A stretch of DNA of 64,000 nt from Erythrobacter sp. (GTDB taxonomy: Bacteria; Pseudomonadota; Alphaproteobacteria; Sphingomonadales; Sphingomonadaceae), in contig NZ_CP050265.1 in assembly GCF_011765465.1 (NCBI RefSeq), positions 1,736,001 to 1,800,000 of the forward strand, given 5' to 3'. A program made the translations under genes and the position numbers. This document shows, piece after piece, positions 17,869 through 28,087 of this stretch. How positions within the stretch are numbered: the stretch's first letter is position 1; each line of letters starts with the position of its first letter. Under the pieces are notes generated by a model that worked only from the letters and a program-made list of their open reading frames with translations, did no database searches and was not told where the DNA came from.

Positions 17869-19827
17869 TCAGCCCCCCGCGTGGTAGAAATCATAGACCG
17901 TGCGCGCGACCTTGTCGCTCACGCCGGGCGCGCGGCGCAGGTCTTCGAGCGCGGCGGCGCGGACCTTGCTCGCGGTGCCGAAATGGAGCAGCAGCGCGCG
18001 CTTTCGCGCCGGGCCGATGCCGGGGATCTCGTCGAGCGGGCTCGCCGTGATCCCCTTCGACCGCTTCGCCCGGTGCGCGCCGATGACGTAGCGGTGGACC
18101 TCGTCGCGCAGGCGCTGGGCGTAGAACAGGACCGGCGAATTGGTCGGCAGGGTTTTCTCCCTCCCGTCGGGAAAGTGGAACACCTCGCGCCCCTCGCGGC
18201 CGTGATGCGGGCCCTTGGCGATGCCGACCACCGGGACATCGTCGGCGAGCCCGTATTCCTCGAGCACGGACATGACACTCGACAGCTGGCCCTTGCCGCC
18301 GTCGATCAGGACCAGGTCGGGCAGGACAGCGTGGTGGCCCTTGGCACCCTCCCCCGGCTCCTCCCCGTCGGCAAAGCGGCGAAAGCGGCGGCGCATCACC
18401 TCGCGCATCATGCCGAAATCGTCGTTCGATTGCGCCTCGCGGATGTTGAACTTGCGGTATTGCGACTTCTCGAAGCCTTCGGGGCTGGCGACCACCATCG
18501 CGCCCACCGCTTTCGCGCCCTGGATATGGCTGTTGTCGTAGACCTCGATGCGCTGCGGCGGTTCTTCGAGTTCGAGGAATTCGGCCAGTTCGCGGTGGAC
18601 TTTCGCCTTGGTCCCCGTCTCGGCCAGCCGCCGGTCGAGCGCTTCCACCGCGTTGCGGCTCGCCTGCGCCATGAGCTTGCGCCGGTCGCCGCGCTGGGGG
18701 ACCGAAAGCACGACCTTCTTTTCCGCCAGTTCGGACAAAGCCGCCTCGACCAGCTCGCGCTCGGGCAAGTCGCGGTCGACCAGCACGGTCGGCGGGGGCG
18801 GCACTTCCTCGTAGAATTGCAGCATGACATCGGTCAGGACTTCGGCCTCGTCGACCTCCTTCACGTGGCGCGGGAAGAAGGCGCGGTGGCCCCAGTTCTG
18901 CCCGCCGCGGATGAAGAAGGCCTGGACGCAGATCTGTCCGCCCTTGGCGGCAAGCGCGAAGACGTCGGCATCGCCCACCGCCTTGGCATTGATCGCCTGG
19001 CTCCCCTGGATGAAGGTCGCCGCGCGCAGCCGGTCGCGCAAAATCGCGGCGGTCTCGAAATCGAGCTCTTCCGCCGCCTTCGCCATCTGCCGTTCGAGAT
19101 CGGCCTGCACCGCGCCCGATTTGCCCGCGAGGAAGTCCTTCGCCTGCCGCACGAGGCCCGCATAATCCTCTTTCGAGATGCGCCCGACGCAGGGGGCCGA
19201 ACAGCGCTTGATCTGGTAGAGCAGGCAGGGGCGGTCGCGGTTGTTGAAGAAGCTGTCGGTGCAGCTTCGCAGCAGGAACAGCTTCTGCAGCGCGTTCAGC
19301 GTCGTATTCACGCTCCCGGCGCTGGCGAAGGGGCCGTAGTAATTGCCCTTCGCCCGGCGCGCGCCGCGATGCTTGTGGATGCGCGGGAATTCATGATCGG
19401 CGCGCAGCAGGATGAAGGGGAAGCTCTTGTCGTCGCGCAGCAGCACGTTGAACGGCGGGCGGAAGCGCTTGATGAGCTGCGCCTCGAGGAGCAGCGCCTC
19501 GGCCTCCGAATTCGTCGTGACGATCTCCATGCTGCGGGTCTGGCTGACCATCCGCTGGAGCCGCCCGGAGAGCGCCTTCCACTGGGTGTAGTTCGCCACC
19601 CGCGCTTTGAGGCTGCGCGCCTTGCCCACGTAAAGCACGTCGCCCCTCGCATCGACCATGCGATAGACGCCGGGGACCGGCTTCAGCACCTTCACCGTCT
19701 CGCGGATCGCGCTCACGCCTGCCTCGAGGTCGGGCTGGGCGCGCGCGACCGTGGAGGCCGCGCGGCTTTCGTCGAAGCGCCCGGCCCCTCTCGGATCGTG
19801 CGGCGTGCCGGCTTCGGTTCGGGACAT
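17869..19827 (-). CDS. uvrC: Excinuclease ABC subunit C
   Basis: A 652-residue UvrC that makes both incisions in nucleotide excision repair. Domains in order: GIY-YIG nuclease (PGVYRM, YVGKARSLKARVANY), a Cys-rich segment (CSAPCVGRI), UVR/UvrB-interaction helix (EELDFETAAILRDRL), RNase H-like nuclease (VYDNSHIQG, LVLIDGGKGQL) and C-terminal helix-hairpin-helix (EIPGIGPARKRALL). An alternative ATG at 19848 adds 7 residues. No SOS-type box was found in front of it. Confidence 0.96.
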   Translation of the reverse strand: MSRTEAGTPHDPRGAGRFDESRAASTVARAQPDLEAGVSAIRETVKVLKPVPGVYRMVDARGDVLYVGKARSLKARVANYTQWKALSGRLQRMVSQTRSMEIVTTNSEAEALLLEAQLIKRFRPPFNVLLRDDKSFPFILLRADHEFPRIHKHRGARRAKGNYYGPFASAGSVNTTLNALQKLFLLRSCTDSFFNNRDRPCLLYQIKRCSAPCVGRISKEDYAGLVRQAKDFLAGKSGAVQADLERQMAKAAEELDFETAAILRDRLRAATFIQGSQAINAKAVGDADVFALAAKGGQICVQAFFIRGGQNWGHRAFFPRHVKEVDEAEVLTDVMLQFYEEVPPPPTVLVDRDLPERELVEAALSELAEKKVVLSVPQRGDRRKLMAQASRNAVEALDRRLAETGTKAKVHRELAEFLELEEPPQRIEVYDNSHIQGAKAVGAMVVASPEGFEKSQYRKFNIREAQSNDDFGMMREVMRRRFRRFADGEEPGEGAKGHHAVLPDLVLIDGGKGQLSSVMSVLEEYGLADDVPVVGIAKGPHHGREGREVFHFPDGREKTLPTNSPVLFYAQRLRDEVHRYVIGAHRAKRSKGITASPLDEIPGIGPARKRALLLHFGTASKVRAAALEDLRRAPGVSDKVARTVYDFYHAGG

Positions 19828-19929
19828 GGCCGAGGAGATAGGGCGCATCGGCGCGCGATGGAAGATGCGCGCCCGACGATTGCCACAGGCCGCGGGTCCC
19901 TTGCGTTCACCGGGGACGCAGCGAACCGG

Positions 19930-20086
19930 CGCAAAATGTATTCGTCCCTAAAAATGCACGAAAAGGCGCAATGGATTCGCGCAATATCCTTCTAAAGACA
20001 AATCTATATCAATAAATATCGAATCGGGTTGCCTTACTTTTAGTTAACTTCTCTTTCCGTATCGGTTTTATTGGGGGATTAATGGC
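19930..20086. promoter_or_regulatory. AT-rich intergenic stretch upstream of the peroxidase gene
   Basis: This stretch is markedly AT-rich against a GC-rich background (for example TCTATATCAATAAATATCG and TTACTTTTAGTTAACTTC). It separates the divergent uvrC and peroxidase genes and probably holds promoters for either. No -10/-35 pair stands out clearly, and the composition could also mark a transferred segment. Confidence 0.4.
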
Positions 20087-21511
20087 ATGAGTAACACCGA
20101 ACACCATGGAATGAAGCCGCTTGAAGGTCTTTCGCCCTATTGCCGGATGAGCCAGTATTCCGCGCAGCAGCGCGACGACCGCTTCGGCCGGCTCTTCAAG
20201 GATCTCTCCCCGGCCTATACCCGGCCCGAAATCCTGCAGGCGATCGGCGCGCCTGGCGGGCCGATGGACGGCAAGAGCCAGGCCGACCGGACCGACACGG
20301 TCGCGGTCGGGCAGGTCTTCTTCGGCCAGTTCGTCGACCACGACATCACATTGGATGCCTCGACGACATTCGACAGCGTGGTCGACGATCCCGGCGAGAT
20401 CGCCAACCTGCGCACGCCGACGCTCGATCTCGACTGCATCTACGGGCTCGGGCCCGAGGCGCAGCCCTACCTGTTCGAACAGGGCGGCGATTTCGGCGGG
20501 GTGCGGCTGCTGACCGGGGCGGACAATCCGGGTCAGGCGGGGCTGCCGGAGCACGACCTGCTGCGCGCGCCCAACGGCCGGGCGATCATCGGCGACCCGC
20601 GCAATGACGAGAACCGGATCATCAGTCAGATCCAGCTCGCCATCATCCGTTTCCACAACCTCGTCGCCGAAACGATCCATTCGGAAGAAGGGCTGACCGG
20701 CCATTCGCTCTACGAAGAAGCGCGGCGGGTGACGACCTGGCATTACCAGTGGGCGGTGGTGCACGATTTCCTCGTCGCCATGTGCGGCCTGCCGGTGGTC
20801 GAGCGCATCCTCGGCTGCGGGCGGCAGGTCTATTGCGGCCCCGTCCCCTTCATCCCGGTCGAATTCTCGGTCGCGGCCTACCGCTTCGGCCATTCGATGA
20901 TCCCGATGAAAATCCAGACGCAGAAGGGCGGGAGCCAGTTCGAACTCTTCGGATCGACTCTGGGTTCGGGCTTCGACCCGCTGTCGGACCCCGACGCGGT
21001 GGTGGACTGGCACGAATTGCTGTTCACGCCCGAGAACCGCCAGGTCGAACGCGCGCTGAAGCTCGATACCAAGCTTGCGGGCGACCTGCTCAAGCTGCCT
21101 TTCATCAACAACCCGCCCGACGAGGATTCGCTCGCCACCCGCAACCTGCTGCGCGGCAACACCTTCCTGCTGCCGGGCGGGGAGAAGGTCGCAGAGGCCG
21201 TCGGCTGCCCGCAGGCGCAGATCGACACCGTGCTCGACCTGGTCGAACAGGTGAACGGCGACCTCGGGCGCGACGGCATTCCGCTGTGGCTCTACCTGCT
21301 TGCCGAAGCCGAGGTGATCGGCCGGGCCGAGGCGAACGGCAGCGACAAGGAGGGCGAAGGGCTCGGCCCGGTCGGCGCAACCATCGTCGCCGAAGTCATC
21401 ATCGGCCTGATGGAACTCGACGACCATTCCTTCCTCGGCGCGAACCGCAACTGGTCCCCGCGCGAGGAGTGGAACACGCTCGGCAAGCTGGTCACCGCGG
21501 CCCAGCCCTGA
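20087..21511 (+). CDS. Animal-type (cyclooxygenase superfamily) haem peroxidase
   Basis: A 474-residue haem peroxidase of the myeloperoxidase/peroxinectin superfamily. The distal site GQFVDHD has Gln81, Asp84 (possible covalent haem link), His85 and Asp86 (Ca2+). The catalytic Arg and second haem-linking Glu are in DPRNDEN (Arg172, Glu175). The proximal His is H269 in AYRFGHSMI. No signal peptide is visible, so it is cytoplasmic or exported by another route. The expected reaction is H2O2-dependent oxidation of halide or organic substrates. It is flanked by an AT-rich upstream region and its own terminator. Confidence 0.9.
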   Translation: MSNTEHHGMKPLEGLSPYCRMSQYSAQQRDDRFGRLFKDLSPAYTRPEILQAIGAPGGPMDGKSQADRTDTVAVGQVFFGQFVDHDITLDASTTFDSVVDDPGEIANLRTPTLDLDCIYGLGPEAQPYLFEQGGDFGGVRLLTGADNPGQAGLPEHDLLRAPNGRAIIGDPRNDENRIISQIQLAIIRFHNLVAETIHSEEGLTGHSLYEEARRVTTWHYQWAVVHDFLVAMCGLPVVERILGCGRQVYCGPVPFIPVEFSVAAYRFGHSMIPMKIQTQKGGSQFELFGSTLGSGFDPLSDPDAVVDWHELLFTPENRQVERALKLDTKLAGDLLKLPFINNPPDEDSLATRNLLRGNTFLLPGGEKVAEAVGCPQAQIDTVLDLVEQVNGDLGRDGIPLWLYLLAEAEVIGRAEANGSDKEGEGLGPVGATIVAEVIIGLMELDDHSFLGANRNWSPREEWNTLGKLVTAAQP

Positions 21512-21564
21512 GCGCGCAATCCGCGCCGCCTCACCAAACGGCCCCGGCTGGGGCGGCGCTCCTT

Positions 21565-21616
21565 GCGGGACGGGACGGCCATTTGCGACCCCGGGCCGAC
21601 CCGTCCCGCGCTTTTT
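21565..21616 (+). terminator. Rho-independent terminator of the peroxidase gene
   Basis: A 10-bp outer stem (21565-21574 with 21600-21609) continues past an A-A mismatch into a 5-bp inner stem (21576-21580 with 21594-21598) and is followed by GCTTTTTG. It lies 54 bases after the peroxidase stop. Confidence 0.85.
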
Positions 21617-21657
21617 GCCCCCTTCCTTGGCGGCGCGCGCGGCCCTATCGCGCGAGG

Positions 21658-22827
21658 ATGGAGCATTACGACGCGATCATCCTCGGTGCGGGCGCGGCCG
21701 GCCTGATGTGCGCCGCGCGCGCGGGCCAGCGGGGGCTGCGCGTCGCCGTGCTCGAACGCGCGGAAAAGCCGGGCAAGAAGATCCTCATTTCGGGCGGCGG
21801 GCGGTGCAATTTCACCAACCTCGACGCCGGGCCGGAAAATTACCTTTCGGCCAACCCGCATTTCGCCAAGAGCGCGCTCGCCCGCTACACGCCCGCCGAT
21901 TTCATCGCGCTGGTCGAAAGCCACGGCATCGCGTGGCATGAAAAGACGCTCGGGCAATTGTTCTGCCACGGGTCGGCCAAGCAGATCGTCGCCATGCTGC
22001 TCGCCGAGTGCCCGGGCAGCGTGGACGTGATCTGCAACGCCGATGTCACGGCGGTGGTGAAGGATGGGGACCACTTCGCCGTGTCCGCGTCGGGCGTCAG
22101 CTATGCCGCCCCGTCGCTCGTCATCGCCACCGGCGGGCCGTCGATCCCCAAAATGGGCGCGACCGGCTTCGCCTACGAGCTTGCGCGGCAATTCGGCCTC
22201 AAGGTGGTCGAACCGCGCCCCGCGCTCGTCCCGCTGACGCTGGGGGGCGAGGACGTGCTGTTCCGCGAATTGTCGGGCGTCTCCGCCTCGGTCCGGGCGC
22301 GCTCGGGCAAGGGCAGCTTCGACGAGGCGGCGCTGTTCACGCACAAGGGGCTGTCGGGCCCGGCGATCCTGCAGGTCTCCTCCTACTGGCGTTCTGGCGA
22401 GGAGGTCGCCGTAACCTTCCTCCCGCAGGCGAAGCCGGACTGGCTGGTGGAACTGAAGCGCGACCGGCCCAAGGCGACCTTGCGCGCGGCGCTGCGCGAA
22501 CACCTGCCCGACCGGCTAGCCGATGCGCTCGCCGAAAGACTGGGCGTGGAGCGCGAACTCGGCAACGTGTCGGATGCCGCCCTTCGCGAAGCGGGAGCGC
22601 GCCTCGCGAACTGGCGCTTTCGCCCGACCGGGACCGAAGGCTTCGCCAAGGCCGAGGTGACGATCGGCGGCATCTCCACGGACGAACTCTCCTCGCGCAC
22701 GATGGAGGCGAAGCGCGTGCCCGGCCTCTACGCCATCGGCGAGGCGGTCGACGTCACCGGCTGGCTCGGCGGGTACAATTTCCAGTGGGCCTGGGCGAGC
22801 GGGGTCGCCTGCGGGGAGAGTGTTTGA
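21658..22827 (+). CDS. HI0933/BaiN family FAD-dependent oxidoreductase
   Basis: A 389-residue flavoprotein. The N-terminal dinucleotide-binding loop GAGAAG is at residues 10-15 and the family block KPGKKILISGGGRCNFTN follows. The C-terminus has GIS..ELSSRTMEAKRVPGLYAIGEAVDVTGWLGGYNFQWAWASG, which closes the FAD site. These proteins are often annotated aminoacetone oxidase or NAD(P)/FAD oxidoreductase; the true substrate is rarely known. The ATG at 21658 follows GCGAGG. Confidence 0.92.
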   Translation: MEHYDAIILGAGAAGLMCAARAGQRGLRVAVLERAEKPGKKILISGGGRCNFTNLDAGPENYLSANPHFAKSALARYTPADFIALVESHGIAWHEKTLGQLFCHGSAKQIVAMLLAECPGSVDVICNADVTAVVKDGDHFAVSASGVSYAAPSLVIATGGPSIPKMGATGFAYELARQFGLKVVEPRPALVPLTLGGEDVLFRELSGVSASVRARSGKGSFDEAALFTHKGLSGPAILQVSSYWRSGEEVAVTFLPQAKPDWLVELKRDRPKATLRAALREHLPDRLADALAERLGVERELGNVSDAALREAGARLANWRFRPTGTEGFAKAEVTIGGISTDELSSRTMEAKRVPGLYAIGEAVDVTGWLGGYNFQWAWASGVACGESV

Positions 22828-22832
22828 TTTGC

Positions 22833-22925
22833 GCACGCCATCCGGCGTGCGATGTCCTCGGCCCTTACGGGCCTGCGGGCGGCCGGTCGGCCTTGCGGCC
22901 CTTCGGGCCGGTCCAGCGCGACCGA
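22833..22925. terminator. Hairpin-rich convergent gap, possible bidirectional termination
   Basis: Between the convergent flavoprotein and TonB receptor genes lies GCACGCC-ATCC-GGCGTGC (22833-22850, 7-bp stem), followed by several overlapping GGCC/CCGG palindromes up to about 22925. There is no T tract, so intrinsic termination is uncertain. Confidence 0.4.
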
Positions 22926-22938
22926 TCTATCGTCCTTC

Positions 22939-25900
22939 CTAGAACAACTTCCTTATGTCGATGCCGAGGAACAGCCCGTTGGGGTCGATCAGCAGCGGCT
23001 GGTAATTGATCGGCGTGTTGCCCGCCTCGTCCCGCACCCGGCGCTGGGCGTCGAAGATGTTGTCGGCCCGCAGCGAGACGCGGACATTGTCGAGCCACTT
23101 CTCCTCGCTGCCGGTCAGCTCGTCGATATTGGCGAAGATGCGCAGGTCGAAAGTCACGATGTCGTCGAAGAACAGGTCGGTGCTGCCCGGCAGGCCCGAC
23201 CCGTCGAGCCGCGTCTTGCCGGTGTAGCGGCCCGAAAGGCGGAAACCGAGGCCTTCGCCGAACACGCCCGCTTCGAGCCGCGAGGTGTGGCGCGGCAGGC
23301 CGAAGGCACCGGTCGCATCGCCATCGAGCTGGTCGAGCACGGGCACGCCCGGCGCGATTCTGATCTCGTTCTGGAGCTCGATCGTGTGAGTCAGGTTGGC
23401 GAAGTAGAAGAAGCCGCTCGGCCGCCCGTCGCCCGCGAGCGGGTTGAACGCCGGGCCGCCGCCTCCGCCGCCGCGCTGTCCTTCGTCCCCGGCACTCTGG
23501 CAGATGCGCGAGCGGAAGCGTTCGAGCACTTCGTCGGGGATGGTCCCGTCGGGCCCGCGCGAGCGGTCGATGCCCATCTTGACGAAAGCCGGATCGACAC
23601 CGGGCAGCAGCGCGGACACGTCCTCGCCCGCCTCGATCCTGGCGATCAGTTCCCTGAGCGCGGCTATCCCTTCGTCCCCGCACAGGCGCGCGCGGAAGGC
23701 TTCGTATTCCGGGGACTGCTCGCCGCCCCCGCCCGGTGCCGCCGGAGCGCCTGCCGGGGGACCGGAACGCCCGCCCATCATGGCCGGGTCGATGGCGCAG
23801 ATGCGCTCGCGGAACATGGCGAGGCGCTCGGTGTCGATGGTCCCGTCGTCGCCGCGCGCGCGGGCGATCATCGCCTTGAAGCGATCGGCATCGAAGCCGG
23901 GTATTTCAGCCGAGAGGTCCTCGCCCGCATCGGCCCGCGCGATGAGGTCGGTCAGCCATGCGACCCCGTCATCGGCGCACAGGCGGGTGCGGAAGGCCAT
24001 GAACTGCTCGCGCCGGTCGGCCGAAGGCGCGCCGCTCTCGCCGCCGCCGCGCGAGGCGCCCGGAGGCGGCCCGCCCTGCGGCCTGCCGCCGCCGCTCCGA
24101 TCGCCGCCGCCGCGCGCGCCCGGAGGCCCGCCGCGCTGGTCGTCCCCGCCGAAGCGCCCGCGCGTGCCGAGCGTGAACTGCAGCCGGTCCGAGCGCGTCT
24201 CGGCAAAGCTCACCGCGCGCCGGTCGAGCGCGACCAGCCGCCCGGTCGCATCGCGCGTGATCCGGTCGGGGAAAGCCGCCTCGATCTCGGGCGTGACCTG
24301 CGGAAAGCCGCTCGTCACATTGTCCGAACGGTTGCGGATATATTCGACCGTGAAGCGCGTGTTCTCCCAGAAGGGCAATTCCCAGTTCGCCTGGAACCGC
24401 CAGTCGGTCTGGGTCTCGGCGGGAAGGTCGGGATTGCCCCCGGTGGTGACGGTCGCGAGCACGGTCTCGCCGGTGACGAGGTCGAACACGGGCACATTGG
24501 GCTGGACCACCTGCGGATTGCCGAGCGTCGCCAGCCCCGGCGCGACCTCGCGGTAGATATAGGTCGCCGACAGGTCGAGCTTGTCGGTCACGCCCCAGTT
24601 CAATCCGACCGAATAATCGCCGAGCGTGCCGAAATCCGACAGGTCGTTGATGCCCGCATTGAGGTTGAGCGTGAAGCTGCCGAGCGCATCGGCAAAGCCG
24701 CGGCGGCGGCTGGTGATCGGCACGACGAGGTTCGCGCCGGTCGAGATATCGCCGCGTGTCAGCTGGACCGGCAGGTTGCCGCGCGTGTCCGATGTCTCGA
24801 TCCGCTGCCAGTCGTAGCCGAGATCGAAGGTCGCCATTAGCTCGCCGCCCGGCAGGTCCGCGAGCGGGCCGTTCAGCGTGTGCAAGGTCGTCGCATTGAT
24901 CCCGCGCGAATTCGCGACGTCGAATCCGCCGTCCACCGCGCCCGGCAGCGGCGCGTCGAGCGCGAGCGTCCCGGCGAGCGCCTGCGCCTCGAGCGCGGAG
25001 GTGTCGAAGCGGCGGTCGATGACCTGCTCGGTTTCGGAAAGCCCCGCGTCGAAGGTGCCCGTGTACTGGAAGGCATTGACCCGCTTGCTCAGCGAACCCG
25101 AGGCGTTGAGGAAATCGCTCGCGCTGGTCTGGGTGAGCGGGGTCTCCTCGCCGAAAGTGCGCGTCAGGCTGTCGCCGCCCGGCCCCGTCAGCGTGACGAA
25201 ATTGAGCCCGTTCAGCGACCGGCTGTCGTTGCGTTCGTAATTGATATTGGCCGAGATCGACACGCCGGTGTCGATGAAAGCCTTGGCATAGCTCAAGTTC
25301 GCATCGAGCGAACGCGTGTCGGCGAGCAGGCTGCGGAACTCGGCCTGGTCGGGATCGCCCGCAAGGTCGGAGGTCGAACCGGGCGTCTGGATGATGCCGC
25401 GCTCCGCCTCGGTCAGCAGCGAGCGGTCGCGCGCGGTGAAATTGGCGTTGATCCGCCCGCCGTCGGCGATGCGCAAATATCCCAGTTCCTGCTCGGTCTG
25501 GAGATAGCCGCCGCGGCTCGGCCCCTCGAATTCCAATTCGACCTCGGCGTTGTCGTAATTGTCCTTGAGGATGAGGTTGATGACGCGGCGGTCGGGCGGG
25601 AAGCCGAAACGCTGGGCGACTTCCTCGGGGAACACTTCGACCCGGGCGAGCGCCTCGGGCGGATACTGCGCGAATTCGCGGAAGGAGCCGACGCGGATGC
25701 CGTTGACCAGCACGACCGGCCGCCCCCCGCCCCCGCGCCCGCGCGCCGAGCCGGTGCGCGCCTGGATCTGCTGGATGAGATCGCTGATCGAAGCGACGCC
25801 TTCGGACGCGATCGCTTCCTCGTCGAGTTCGAGCAGCGGGGCCTGTTCGACATCGAGCTGGCCGCGCAGGCGCTGGGCGCGCACGATGATCTCGCCCCCG

Positions 25901-26073
25901 CCGCTCGAATCCTGCTCTTCCGCCTCCTGCGGCGCGGGCGCGGGCGCCTCGGCGCTCTCGCTCCCCTCGCCCGCCTCCTGCGCGCCGAGCGGCATCGCGC
26001 AGAGCGCGAGCCATGCGGCGGAAGAGGCAAGGACGGCGCGCGTTGGGGTGCGCGGGGAGGCAAAGCGGTTCAT
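22939..26073 (-). CDS. TonB-dependent receptor with a two-module Cys insertion
   Basis: A 1044-residue outer-membrane protein. The signal peptide ends near LGAQEA (residue 31). A plug-like domain follows ([63 protein letters not shown]), then beta-barrel strands and a terminal Phe. Residues about 640-875 are an insertion unlike barrel sequence: Gly/Pro-rich linkers around two similar modules bounded by C699/C759 and C798/C858, each pair 60 residues apart. The insertion probably sits in an extracellular loop. The ligand is unknown. Start at 26073 has AAGAGAGAG upstream; infA diverges. Confidence 0.85.
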   Translation of the reverse strand: MNRFASPRTPTRAVLASSAAWLALCAMPLGAQEAGEGSESAEAPAPAPQEAEEQDSSGGGEIIVRAQRLRGQLDVEQAPLLELDEEAIASEGVASISDLIQQIQARTGSARGRGGGGRPVVLVNGIRVGSFREFAQYPPEALARVEVFPEEVAQRFGFPPDRRVINLILKDNYDNAEVELEFEGPSRGGYLQTEQELGYLRIADGGRINANFTARDRSLLTEAERGIIQTPGSTSDLAGDPDQAEFRSLLADTRSLDANLSYAKAFIDTGVSISANINYERNDSRSLNGLNFVTLTGPGGDSLTRTFGEETPLTQTSASDFLNASGSLSKRVNAFQYTGTFDAGLSETEQVIDRRFDTSALEAQALAGTLALDAPLPGAVDGGFDVANSRGINATTLHTLNGPLADLPGGELMATFDLGYDWQRIETSDTRGNLPVQLTRGDISTGANLVVPITSRRRGFADALGSFTLNLNAGINDLSDFGTLGDYSVGLNWGVTDKLDLSATYIYREVAPGLATLGNPQVVQPNVPVFDLVTGETVLATVTTGGNPDLPAETQTDWRFQANWELPFWENTRFTVEYIRNRSDNVTSGFPQVTPEIEAAFPDRITRDATGRLVALDRRAVSFAETRSDRLQFTLGTRGRFGGDDQRGGPPGARGGGDRSGGGRPQGGPPPGASRGGGESGAPSADRREQFMAFRTRLCADDGVAWLTDLIARADAGEDLSAEIPGFDADRFKAMIARARGDDGTIDTERLAMFRERICAIDPAMMGGRSGPPAGAPAAPGGGGEQSPEYEAFRARLCGDEGIAALRELIARIEAGEDVSALLPGVDPAFVKMGIDRSRGPDGTIPDEVLERFRSRICQSAGDEGQRGGGGGGPAFNPLAGDGRPSGFFYFANLTHTIELQNEIRIAPGVPVLDQLDGDATGAFGLPRHTSRLEAGVFGEGLGFRLSGRYTGKTRLDGSGLPGSTDLFFDDIVTFDLRIFANIDELTGSEEKWLDNVRVSLRADNIFDAQRRVRDEAGNTPINYQPLLIDPNGLFLGIDIRKLF

Positions 26074-26294
26074 GCGGCTCTCTCTTGAGCGGAAGGGGGC
26101 ACGGCGCAAGCGCTTCATTTGTAACGCTTTGCACCCGGACCTACGGATCGCTGGCGCAAGGGGATGCAATCCGCTCGCCCCCGCGCGCACGGCCCCCTAA
26201 CGCACGACCCTTCCCTTTTGTCCCATGCATCGCTAAATGCCGCGCTCACATCGACGAACGCATTGTGCGTTGCAACACGGGTGCAAGGAATTTC

Positions 26295-26540
26295 ATGGCG
26301 AAAGAAGAACTCCTCGAAATGCGCGGGCGTGTGGTCGAGCTGCTGCCCAATGCGATGTTCCGGGTGGAGCTTGAAAACGGCCATGAAGTGCTCGGCCATA
26401 CGGCGGGCAAGATGCGCAAGAACCGCATCCGCGTGCTCGTCGGCGACGAAGTGCTGTGCGAGCTGACCCCCTACGACCTCACCAAGGCGCGGATCACCTA
26501 CCGCTTCATGCCGGGCCGCGGCGGTCCCGGCCCGCAGTAA
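26295..26540 (+). CDS. infA: Translation initiation factor IF-1
   Basis: An 81-residue IF-1, an S1-fold protein that occupies the ribosomal A site during initiation. [44 protein letters not shown] and [14 protein letters not shown] are diagnostic. About nine residues ([10 protein letters not shown]) extend beyond the usual 72-residue end, as often seen in alphaproteobacteria. It heads an infA-maf-RNase E/G-like-yacG unit. Confidence 0.96.
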   Translation: MAKEELLEMRGRVVELLPNAMFRVELENGHEVLGHTAGKMRKNRIRVLVGDEVLCELTPYDLTKARITYRFMPGRGGPGPQ

Positions 26541-26559
26541 TCTGCGCGCTGCCCGGCTG

Positions 26560-27132
26560 ATGGGCGCGCTTCACCTCACTCTCGCATCGGCCTCGCCCCG
26601 GCGGCGCGACCTGCTCGCGCGGCTGGGCCTCAAGCCCGATGCGGTCACGCCCGCCGACATCGACGAGACACCGCTGAAAGGCGAGCTTCCGCGCGACTAT
26701 GCGCTGCGCATGGGGCGTGAGAAGGCGCTCGCCGTGGACGCTCCCGGCCATGTGCTGGCGGGCGACACCGTGGTCGCCGCAGGCCGCCGCATCCTTCCCA
26801 AGACCGAGACGCGCGAGGAGGCGCAAGGCTGCCTCAAGCTGCTTTCGGGCCGCCGCCACACCGTGCTTTCCAGCGTTGTCCTGCGCGCGCCCGACGGAAC
26901 CCTACGCGAACGGCTGAGCGAGAACACGGTGCGCTTCAAGCCGCTCTCGCGCGAGGAGATCGCCGCCTATCTCGCGGGCGATGAATGGCGCGGCAAGGCG
27001 GGCGGCTATGCGATCCAGGGCGCAGCCGAAGGGCTCATCCAGTGGATTCGCGGGAGCCATTCCAGCGTGATGGGACTGCCGCTCTACGAAACGCGCGCGC
27101 TGCTCAAGGCGGCGGGGTTCCAGATTGCCTGA
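26560..27132 (+). CDS. Maf family nucleoside triphosphate pyrophosphatase
   Basis: A 190-residue Maf/HAM1-type house-cleaning enzyme that hydrolyses non-canonical or modified NTPs. LASASPRRRDLLARLG binds nucleotide, AGDTVV supplies the catalytic Asp, and WRGKAGGYAIQGAA and GSHSSVMGLPLYET complete the pattern. It begins 19 bases after infA and overlaps the RNase E/G-like gene by 8 bases. Confidence 0.93.
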   Translation: MGALHLTLASASPRRRDLLARLGLKPDAVTPADIDETPLKGELPRDYALRMGREKALAVDAPGHVLAGDTVVAAGRRILPKTETREEAQGCLKLLSGRRHTVLSSVVLRAPDGTLRERLSENTVRFKPLSREEIAAYLAGDEWRGKAGGYAIQGAAEGLIQWIRGSHSSVMGLPLYETRALLKAAGFQIA

Positions 27133-28087
27133 GTGGCTGGTCGAAGACGGAATCGGCGAGCGGCGCGCGCTGCTGGTCGAAGGCGGCGAAGCGCTTGCCG
27201 CGAAGGTGCTGTGGCCCGGCGAGATGCGCGCGGGCGACGTCGTTTCGGCACGGCTCGTCGCCAAGCGGGCGGGCAAGGCACGCGGCTCGGCGCGGACCGA
27301 AAATGGCCGCGAAATCCTCGTCGACCAGCTGCCGTGGGGCGTGACCGAGGGAGCGGCGCTCACCGTGCTCATTACGCGGGCAGCGATCGCCGAACGCGGA
27401 CGGCTGAAACGCGCGCAGGGCCGGGTCGTGGACGGCGTGCCGAAAAATGAGGCAGCGCACCGGCCGACCCCCGACGCGCGCCTCGTTCGCCATTTTCCCG
27501 CCGGGCTGTGGGAAGAGGCGTGGCACGCGGCGTCCTCTGGCAGCCTCGACTTTCCGGGCGGCGAGGTTCTGTGCTCGGTCACGCCCGCCATGACCGTGAT
27601 CGACGTGGACGGCGACGGACCGCCCCGCGACCTCGCGCTCGCCGCGATCCCGACCATCGCCCGCGCGCTCACCCTGTTCGACCTCGGCGGCAATATCGGC
27701 ATCGACTTTCCCAGCATCGAGGCCAAGGCCGACCGGCGCGCGGTGGACGAGGCGCTGGCCGCGGCGCTCGCCGATTTCCCGCACGAGCGCACGGCGATGA
27801 ACGGGTTCGGATTCGTCCAGATCGTCGCGCGGCTCGAAGGGCCATCGCTGCTCCACCGCTTCGCCGCCAGCCGCACCGGGATGTGCGCGCGCGGCGCCCT
27901 GCGCGTGGCCGAGCGCGCCGAGGGCACGGGGCCGATCCTCGAACTGCGCGTCCACCCGGCGCTCAGGGCCAAGCTCAAGGCCGAATGGCTGGACGAACTC
28001 GCCCGCCGCACGGGACGCGAGGTGCGGATCGAAACCGATCCCGGCCTTGCGCTCGAGGCGCCGAGTGCTCAGGTTCTTGCGCAATGA
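27125..28087 (+). CDS. Ribonuclease E/G family-like protein, short form
   Basis: A 320-residue protein resembling the catalytic region of RNase E/G: FDLGGNIGIDFPSIEAKADRR matches the catalytic Asp region and NGFGFVQIVARLEGPSLLHRF the next conserved strand. It is far shorter than RNase G (about 490 residues), with only a partial S1-like start (RALLVEGGEALAAKVLWPGEM). The start is TTG at 27125, inside the maf end, the only start that keeps the conserved N-terminus. Such short forms after maf recur in sphingomonads; activity on 5S or tRNA precursors is inferred. Confidence 0.8.
   Translation: MPEWLVEDGIGERRALLVEGGEALAAKVLWPGEMRAGDVVSARLVAKRAGKARGSARTENGREILVDQLPWGVTEGAALTVLITRAAIAERGRLKRAQGRVVDGVPKNEAAHRPTPDARLVRHFPAGLWEEAWHAASSGSLDFPGGEVLCSVTPAMTVIDVDGDGPPRDLALAAIPTIARALTLFDLGGNIGIDFPSIEAKADRRAVDEALAAALADFPHERTAMNGFGFVQIVARLEGPSLLHRFAASRTGMCARGALRVAERAEGTGPILELRVHPALRAKLKAEWLDELARRTGREVRIETDPGLALEAPSAQVLAQ

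Noticed and set aside
22828..22938. A mobile REP-like element in the palindromic gap
   Set aside because: Only one such cluster was seen in the window and no second matching copy, so a GC-rich convergent terminator is the simpler view.
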